The notes beneath the pieces are model-generated. The model did not search any database and was not told the origin of the DNA. It worked only from the letters and a program-made list of their open reading frames with translations. From DAOMNO01 sp035443885 (GTDB taxonomy: Bacteria > Planctomycetota > Phycisphaerae > Phycisphaerales > SM1A02), in the NCBI GenBank assembly GCA_035443885.1, contig DAOMNO010000005.1, positions 1 to 64,000 of the forward strand: DNA of 64,000 bases. Direction: 5' to 3'. Below, piece after piece: positions 59,201-64,000 of the stretch. The translations under genes and the position numbers were made by a program. Within the stretch, counting starts at the first letter, position 1. Every line of letters starts with the position of its first letter.

Positions 59201-60076
59201 TTACTCGAGCGCAGCGGACCCGGCGATAATTTCCGTCAGTTCCGTCGTGATCTGCGTCTGACGGGCGCGATTGAAGTCGCGGCGGAGCGTCTTGCCGATG
59301 TCCTTCGCGTTTTCCGTCGCGGCTTTCATCGCCACCATGCGCATGATCTGCTCACTCACCACGGCGTCGTTGAACGCCTGGAAGAGCGTGGTTTTCACCG
59401 CGCGCGGGAGCAGATCATCCAGCAGATCGACGCTCGACGGGCTGAACTCGTATGAGCCACCCGCGCCTTCCGCAGCGGCCACCTGCTCCGCCTGCAAGGG
59501 CAGCAGTTGCACGACCTGCGGCGTCTGGCGCGCATTGGATTCAAACCGCATGTACGCGACGCGCACCGCGGAGTAGCGGCCTGCGAGAAATTCCTGAATG
59601 TAGCGGTCGGCGAGGCGCTCGACATCTTCATATTTGGGCTTGTCGCCCACGGTGTGCCGCTGCGCCAGCGTGTACCGAAGGAAGCGGAAGTACGCCACGG
59701 CCTTCTTGCCGGACGTTTCAAGATCGCACTCAACGCCCTTGCTGCGAAGCTGGTTGAGGTGCGTGACGGCGCGGCGGAGGACGTTGCCGTTGTACGCGCC
59801 GCACAGGCCGCGATCGGACGTGATGACAAGCAGCAGTTCTCGGTTCGCGCCTTCGCTGGCGATCGGGCCGGTGATAAGTGGATGATCGACATCACCCGCA
59901 GCGGCGACGACCTCGCTGACGAGCCTGCGGATGTTTTCGGTATAGGGCTTGGTGGCCTTGGCGCGGCCGACGGCTGCTGTGAATTTGGCGGTGGCGATCA
60001 TCTGCATCGTTTTGGTGATGCGCTGAATCGTCTTGACCGCGGTCATACGCTTCTTGATTTCGCGAATCTGGGCCAT
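59201..60076 (-). CDS. atpG: ATP synthase gamma subunit
   Basis: The central rotor-stalk subunit of F1, 291 aa. The N-terminus MAQIREIKKRMTAVKTIQRI and TKTMQMIATAKF, the middle ITSDRGLCGAYNGNVLR and the C-terminal NDAVVSEQIMRMVAMKAATENAKD are family hallmarks. In most bacteria it sits between atpA and atpD; here it stands alone, with a restriction-modification pair upstream and the polyprenyl synthase gene downstream. It has its own promoter-like signal (TTGGCC, 17 bp, TACACT), 10 nt before the ATG. Confidence 0.94.
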   Translation of the reverse strand: MAQIREIKKRMTAVKTIQRITKTMQMIATAKFTAAVGRAKATKPYTENIRRLVSEVVAAAGDVDHPLITGPIASEGANRELLLVITSDRGLCGAYNGNVLRRAVTHLNQLRSKGVECDLETSGKKAVAYFRFLRYTLAQRHTVGDKPKYEDVERLADRYIQEFLAGRYSAVRVAYMRFESNARQTPQVVQLLPLQAEQVAAAEGAGGSYEFSPSSVDLLDDLLPRAVKTTLFQAFNDAVVSEQIMRMVAMKAATENAKDIGKTLRRDFNRARQTQITTELTEIIAGSAALE

Positions 60077-60086
60077 TGGGGCGGAT

Positions 60087-60115
60087 AGTGTAGCGTGCCG
60101 ACGGGGGCAGGCCAA
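60087..60115 (-). promoter_or_regulatory. Promoter of atpG
   Basis: On the minus strand TTGGCC, a 17-bp spacer and TACACT (60092-60087), 10 nt before the start codon at 60076. A very short leader of about 3-4 nt is predicted. Confidence 0.55.
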
Positions 60116-60332
60116 CCGACAGGCCGAGCGTGTGGAGGCGTGTTGCCGAAATGATGGGGCGGCGTTCGCGGGGTGCCGTGCGTTGTCCCGCCCCGAAGGA
60201 GGGCGAAGCATGGATCACGCCTGGGGTGCGGGGGTGTGGCGGCGGACGGGCTTTCAAGCCCATCTGCCGTGCAGAAACGCGCATTACCGTACTGGGGATC
60301 GCTTCATCATGGATACCCACAGTCCCCGGCAC

Positions 60333-61505
60333 TCACCGCGTCGCGTTTGATGCGACATGCTCGGCATCATGGTGGCGTTCGCTCACCGCATAGGTTCCAT
60401 AGGTGCGCCCAAACAGCCCGCCCTGCACTTGCTCCAGCCGCTTCTTGCAGGTCTCAATTGCGACCGGTGACTCATCAATACCGATCCAGCGACGATGCTC
60501 CTGCTCCGCAGCGACTAATGTTGTGCCTGATCCGCAGAAACAATCAAGTACGATCTGCCCCGGATTCGTACAAGCGGTAATGATCGTTCGAAGCATTTCG
60601 AGATTCTTCTCGGTCGGGTACTCCGGATACTGCGGGTCTTTGAACTCCCAGATGTCCTGAAGTTTCTTTCCCTTCAACTCAGCGTCATCCGCATAGATGA
60701 TCTTGCGAGGATTGCCTGTCGCGGACCATTCGATCAATCCCTGACTGTCGAGTTCGTCGAGTACTTTGGGGTCATATCGCCAGTGCCGACCGGTCGGCGG
60801 CTTCATGCCGCGCCACTCTTTGCCTGTATTGCCATTGCGCGTCTCACCGGGAGCGTGGAGCGGAGTCGTTGTGTACCGCCGCCCGTTCGCATCGACCTTG
60901 GCAAACAGCCGAGTGATGTCTGCATCTGTCAAGTGTACCTTTGGCTCGTGCCATAGAAAATCTTCTCCCTTTGAATAAAAGAGAATCATATCCTTGATGT
61001 TGCCGAATCCTTTGCGTGCAAAGTTCTTTGGGTTGCACTTGATTCGCGTGATATCGTTCCGGAAGTTATTCGCACCGAACACTTCATCCATAATGACCTT
61101 TACGTAGTGGCCGATTTTGTAATCTATGTGGAGGAACATCGATCCATGACGCGAGAGAAGCTCATGAAGGAGAATCAATCGTTCTCGCAGGAACTCTAGA
61201 AAATCTACTCCTCGCCGCGTGTCGATGTATGCAATGTCTGAATCAGCGGCGGCACTAACGGTTGAGGTTCTGTCCTTGTGGTGCCGGAACACCGTGTTTG
61301 TTGCATACGGAGGATCAATGTATATCAGGTCGATAGACTCCGCGAGATTCCGCCTATGCAACAGCGCGCCCAATGCAGCCGCATTGTCACCTTCGATCAA
61401 AAAACTGCTGTCGTCATCGCAAGCATCGATTCCCCGCAAAATAGAGTGCTGTTGGTCGGCAAGGATCTGCTGTCTTGATCGCTTCCCTGGGTACGCTAGT
61501 TCCAT
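60333..61505 (-). CDS. Type II DNA methyltransferase, beta class
   Basis: An amino-methyltransferase of 390 aa with motif order catalytic IDPPYATN (about 63-70) first and AdoMet motif LDCFCGSGTTLVAAE near the C-terminus, as in beta-class N4-cytosine or N6-adenine methyltransferases of type II or III systems. The target region is the middle part. The next upstream gene on the same strand encodes a nuclease candidate, 7 bases away, so this is a restriction-modification pair. GC content is lower than in neighbours, which suggests transfer. Confidence 0.88.
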   Translation of the reverse strand: MELAYPGKRSRQQILADQQHSILRGIDACDDDSSFLIEGDNAAALGALLHRRNLAESIDLIYIDPPYATNTVFRHHKDRTSTVSAAADSDIAYIDTRRGVDFLEFLRERLILLHELLSRHGSMFLHIDYKIGHYVKVIMDEVFGANNFRNDITRIKCNPKNFARKGFGNIKDMILFYSKGEDFLWHEPKVHLTDADITRLFAKVDANGRRYTTTPLHAPGETRNGNTGKEWRGMKPPTGRHWRYDPKVLDELDSQGLIEWSATGNPRKIIYADDAELKGKKLQDIWEFKDPQYPEYPTEKNLEMLRTIITACTNPGQIVLDCFCGSGTTLVAAEQEHRRWIGIDESPVAIETCKKRLEQVQGGLFGRTYGTYAVSERHHDAEHVASNATR

Positions 61506-61512
61506 TGGGCCC

Positions 61513-62313
61513 TCAAAGTTGATAGAGAAAATCCCTGAGCAGCAGCGCGCTCATGATGTTGTGGTTGTGCTTCTGCTGTAAATGCTTATGCATTTTGTTG
61601 TTGCCAGTGATATAGAGAACGCCGTCAAGCACGGCGACTCGCTCGGCACGCGCATGTCGCTCGGTCAAGACCGCTTTTGCATCTTCAAATTGGGCGTTTT
61701 GATGGCCTCCGAAGTCCGTTAGAAACTTTGCTTCGCCGATCACGTACTTGCCGTTGAACCGAGCGACAAGATCAAGTCCTTTCGTGCCTCTATAGTCAAG
61801 GTGCTCGCGCGCATAAGACATGAGTTGAGCATCATTGCCCCAGAGCACAGCATTTGTATTGGTGCTCCTGAATTGGTCCACCGATAATAGCGGCACTCCC
61901 AAACTTCCCTTCTGCAACCAGCGCGCGAAGAGTGGGCCAATCTGCCGATTTGTTTCCTTCGGCTCCGAGCATCTTGTCCAGATTGCATCCAATCCCATCT
62001 CGAACAGTCGCCCCGCAAGGCGGTCAACGGTGGCAGGATTGCGCTCGATCGCGCCCAGATCGCGCTTCAGGTATGCGACGTAGGAATCCTTGATCGGGAA
62101 GAGTTTCAGTTTGAGCAATGCCGAAACGAGTTCTGTATTGCTTTGCCGTTTGAACGCGGTCTCGACGGCTGCCCACTTCTTCTCGTCGAGTTCACGTACG
62201 TTGTCCGGTGCCATCGGATAAACGCGGAACAGTTCATCCAGATAGTTTCTCTGGTTGGCGAATTCGATGCTGAGTTTGGTCCAAGGGTTCATCAGATATG
62301 GGTTCCGAATCAT
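61513..62313 (-). CDS. Putative type II restriction endonuclease
   Basis: A protein of 266 aa with a PD-(D/E)xK-like core: Asp in TKGLDLVARF followed by GEAKFL (Glu-x-Lys), typical of restriction enzymes that cut at a site protected by the adjacent methyltransferase. The N-terminus (MIRNPYLMNPWTKLSIEFA) and the remainder are not recognised. Start at 62313 because GGGAG lies about 9 nt upstream; an upstream ATG at 62331 has no ribosome site. Confidence 0.75.
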   Translation of the reverse strand: MIRNPYLMNPWTKLSIEFANQRNYLDELFRVYPMAPDNVRELDEKKWAAVETAFKRQSNTELVSALLKLKLFPIKDSYVAYLKRDLGAIERNPATVDRLAGRLFEMGLDAIWTRCSEPKETNRQIGPLFARWLQKGSLGVPLLSVDQFRSTNTNAVLWGNDAQLMSYAREHLDYRGTKGLDLVARFNGKYVIGEAKFLTDFGGHQNAQFEDAKAVLTERHARAERVAVLDGVLYITGNNKMHKHLQQKHNHNIMSALLLRDFLYQL

Positions 62314-62331
62314 CGCGCTTGCTCCCGCCAT

Positions 62332-62775
62332 TGTGGCAGGGTTGCGTTAGGGGGTCAAGTCGGGTGTTCGCGTCGTGAGCCATTGGAGCAGTCGAAGTAA
62401 AAACCGCGAGTACACCATCGGTGTATTGAGAATCTCCTTCGGGTGCTGGCTGGGCTGCTCCCGCTGCGCGATCGGGTGGGCCTCCGCCTGATAGTCGTCA
62501 GACCACCGCCCCCGGCAGTTCCGTCCGCGCGGGTGTAGGTTGGGCACCTCCCACCCTTCAACTCCACGTTTTTTCGGGAATGCAGCGACGATGCGGGGCG
62601 TTCGTTGTGTTGAATGGTCGAGCGGGATCGAGTTTCATCGCGCGGGACTGAGCGAAACACGCTTCACGCTTCGCGATGAAGCAGGGCACCCCCTTCGGAG
62701 CAGCCCACGGAACGGCAAGGCGCATGTGCGATTCGGCGCGCCGTGTGGCATGGCGCCACACGGTGCGCGCTGGGA
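62332..62775. other. Intergenic region without recognised gene
   Basis: About 440 bases between the nuclease gene and the secreted repeat protein. It holds an inverted repeat (cgtgtggc / gccacacg near 62742-62762) just after the 3' end of the minus-strand gene, probably a hairpin at its transcript end though without a T-run, and a GC-rich stretch with a ggttgggcacctcccacc-type palindrome near 62533. No tRNA, CRISPR or convincing ORF was found. Confidence 0.5.
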
Positions 62776-64000
62776 TCAACCCCAATTGGCGAGCAGGATG
62801 AGCAGGTCGAGGACATCGACGACGGCGTCGTTGTTCAGGTCGGCAGCGCAGCAGGCAGCGGTGCATGGCCCCCAGGCGCTGAGCAGCGCGAGCAGGTCGA
62901 GCACGTCGATGCTGCCATCGCCGTTGAGGTCTGCGGGGTTGAACTCTCCGCAGCCCTGCAGCATGGCGATTCTTCGATTGAGCACGCCGTTGATATGCGT
63001 GAAGTTACCGGAGAAGAAGAGCGCGGGTTGGCCTGCGGGTGTGAGGGGGTTGCACGCGGGGTTGCCGTTGTGTCCGTGGATGGTATAGCTGTAGGTTGCA
63101 CCGCCCGGTGACCCGCCGGTAAGGTTGCCTTCGTACACGGCGTGCCACTGGCCGTTCTGCCATTTGGCGACGCCGTGGGCGTCGACGCCGCCGACGGTGG
63201 GGAAGTTGCCGGCGATGTAGAGTGCGGGGCCGAGGCCGTCATCGAACGACGTTATGCCGTACACGACGAGCTGGCAGCTTGGGCAGCCGGGGTAGCCGGA
63301 GAGGCCGGTGCCAACCGGCTGCCAGTTCATGGATTGATTCGGCTGGAGCCTCGCGATGCGGCTGGCGTTGACATTGCCGATGCTGGTGAAGAGGCCGCCT
63401 GCATAGAGGGCGGCACCTGTTTCGTTCACATGAGTTCGCAGTGCGCGGATGGTCCCGAACTGGTTGGTCTGCCCGCCGCCAGACCATGCAGTGCCGTTGT
63501 AGCGGACGAGATTTCGGCTGGTGATGCCGCCGATGCCGGAGAAGTCGCCGCCGACGTAGAGGTATGAGACGCCGTTGACAGTAAAGACTTCCATGGCATA
63601 GGGATTTGCAGGCGAACCGAAGTTACCGGTGATCGGTGAGAATGTTCCGCCACTGGATTGATAGACGCGTCCCATGATGGGTCCGGCTACGAAGATGCGC
63701 GGACCTGCGCCAAGGTCGCCAACGGCCATGGCAGCGACACCGCCCGCCATCGGCGTGCCTGCTGTGCCGCCGGCGAGCCACTGCGTGCCGTCCCACTTGG
63801 CAACACGGGCTGTACCTGGAACGTTGTTTCCTGCGAATGCGAAGTCGCCGCCGACATAGAGCTTTTCACCTGTGCCGTCGTCGAAGACAGCGAGAGCCCA
63901 TGCCGATTCGAAGGTGCCGGGCGTGCCCACACCTACGTCAAGCGCGGACCATGTTGAGCCGTCCCACTTGGCGATGTTGCGAGCCGGGACGCCGTTGATG
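62776..64000 (-). CDS. Secreted repeat protein with C-terminal dockerin-like domain, 5' end outside the window
   Basis: A long secreted protein, partial here. The frame stays open to the window edge, so the N-terminus and signal peptide are missing. Repeated units such as FDDGTGEKLYVGGDFAFAG and LYVGGDFSGIGG with RVAKWDGTQW look like beta-propeller or kelch-like blades. The C-terminus ADLNGDGSIDVLDLLALLSA followed by ADLNNDAVVDVLDLLILLAN is a dockerin-like doublet typical of Phycisphaerae. It may attach the protein to the cell surface or to a complex. Confidence 0.82.
   Translation of the reverse strand, partial: INGVPARNIAKWDGSTWSALDVGVGTPGTFESAWALAVFDDGTGEKLYVGGDFAFAGNNVPGTARVAKWDGTQWLAGGTAGTPMAGGVAAMAVGDLGAGPRIFVAGPIMGRVYQSSGGTFSPITGNFGSPANPYAMEVFTVNGVSYLYVGGDFSGIGGITSRNLVRYNGTAWSGGGQTNQFGTIRALRTHVNETGAALYAGGLFTSIGNVNASRIARLQPNQSMNWQPVGTGLSGYPGCPSCQLVVYGITSFDDGLGPALYIAGNFPTVGGVDAHGVAKWQNGQWHAVYEGNLTGGSPGGATYSYTIHGHNGNPACNPLTPAGQPALFFSGNFTHINGVLNRRIAMLQGCGEFNPADLNGDGSIDVLDLLALLSAWGPCTAACCAADLNNDAVVDVLDLLILLANWG

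Noticed and set aside
62742..62762. Inverted repeat as a strong Rho-independent terminator
   Set aside because: The stem is convincing but no T-run follows on the relevant strand; recorded only as a hairpin in the intergenic region.

Overview
The window looks like chromosome of a Phycisphaerae-type planctomycete. The evidence is a C-terminal dockerin-like doublet (DLNGDGSIDVLDLL) on a secreted repeat protein, many small lipoproteins, a WXG100/FtsK-type locus, high GC, and -10-like hexamers placed 6-10 nt before start codons (leaderless style). Assignment below class level is not possible from sequence alone.

Layout. 1-1.4 kb: accessory AAA/DUF4143-type ATPase. 1.4-6.1 kb (-): compact operon LOG-family protein, lipoprotein, pssA, gltX with start/stop overlaps. 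6.2-10.7 kb: giant AsmA-like protein. 10.9-20.5 kb: housekeeping genes (SDR, sucD, zinc ADH, phosphohexomutase, Nudix, ferredoxin, lysine-rich histone-like protein, dapB, a degenerate M16 protein). 20.5-35.0 kb: two nested mobile layers (below). 35.3-50.3 kb: paired amidohydrolases, FlgM-like protein, SPOR-like lipoprotein, short ALDH, oligopeptide ABC binding protein and permease, second AsmA-like protein. 50.6-56.0 kb (-): type VII secretion-like locus (WXG100 protein, coiled-coil protein, small helical protein, large FtsK/SpoIIIE ATPase). 56.1-60.1 kb: HPt plus GGDEF response regulator, secreted Ser/His-rich protein, polyprenyl synthase, atpG. 60.3-62.3 kb: type II restriction-modification pair. 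62.8 kb to the end: secreted repeat protein, cut by the window edge.

Central result. A resident minus-strand phage-head cassette (portal 33424-34992, scaffold 32880-33395, SU10/DUF5309-type major capsid protein, small membrane protein 21056-21355) has its capsid gene split in two. Codons 1-57 lie at 32802-32632 and the remaining 332 codons plus stop at 22501-21503. Between them sits an element of about 10.13 kb bounded by the shared trinucleotide GTC (22502-22504 and 32632-32634). Removing it and keeping one GTC rejoins the capsid gene exactly in frame (389 aa). The element carries a large serine recombinase at its right end, a DNA methyltransferase and a candidate nuclease at its left end, a sigma-like regulator translationally coupled to its own prohead protease-Mu-gpT-type capsid fusion, a RepA-like ATPase and a HARE-HTH protein. 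It has no portal, terminase or tail gene. It therefore resembles a capsid-encoding phage satellite that has integrated into, and disabled, the capsid gene of another phage-derived system. The resident cassette is itself minimal and contains intergenic repeats of the host type, so it may be domesticated.
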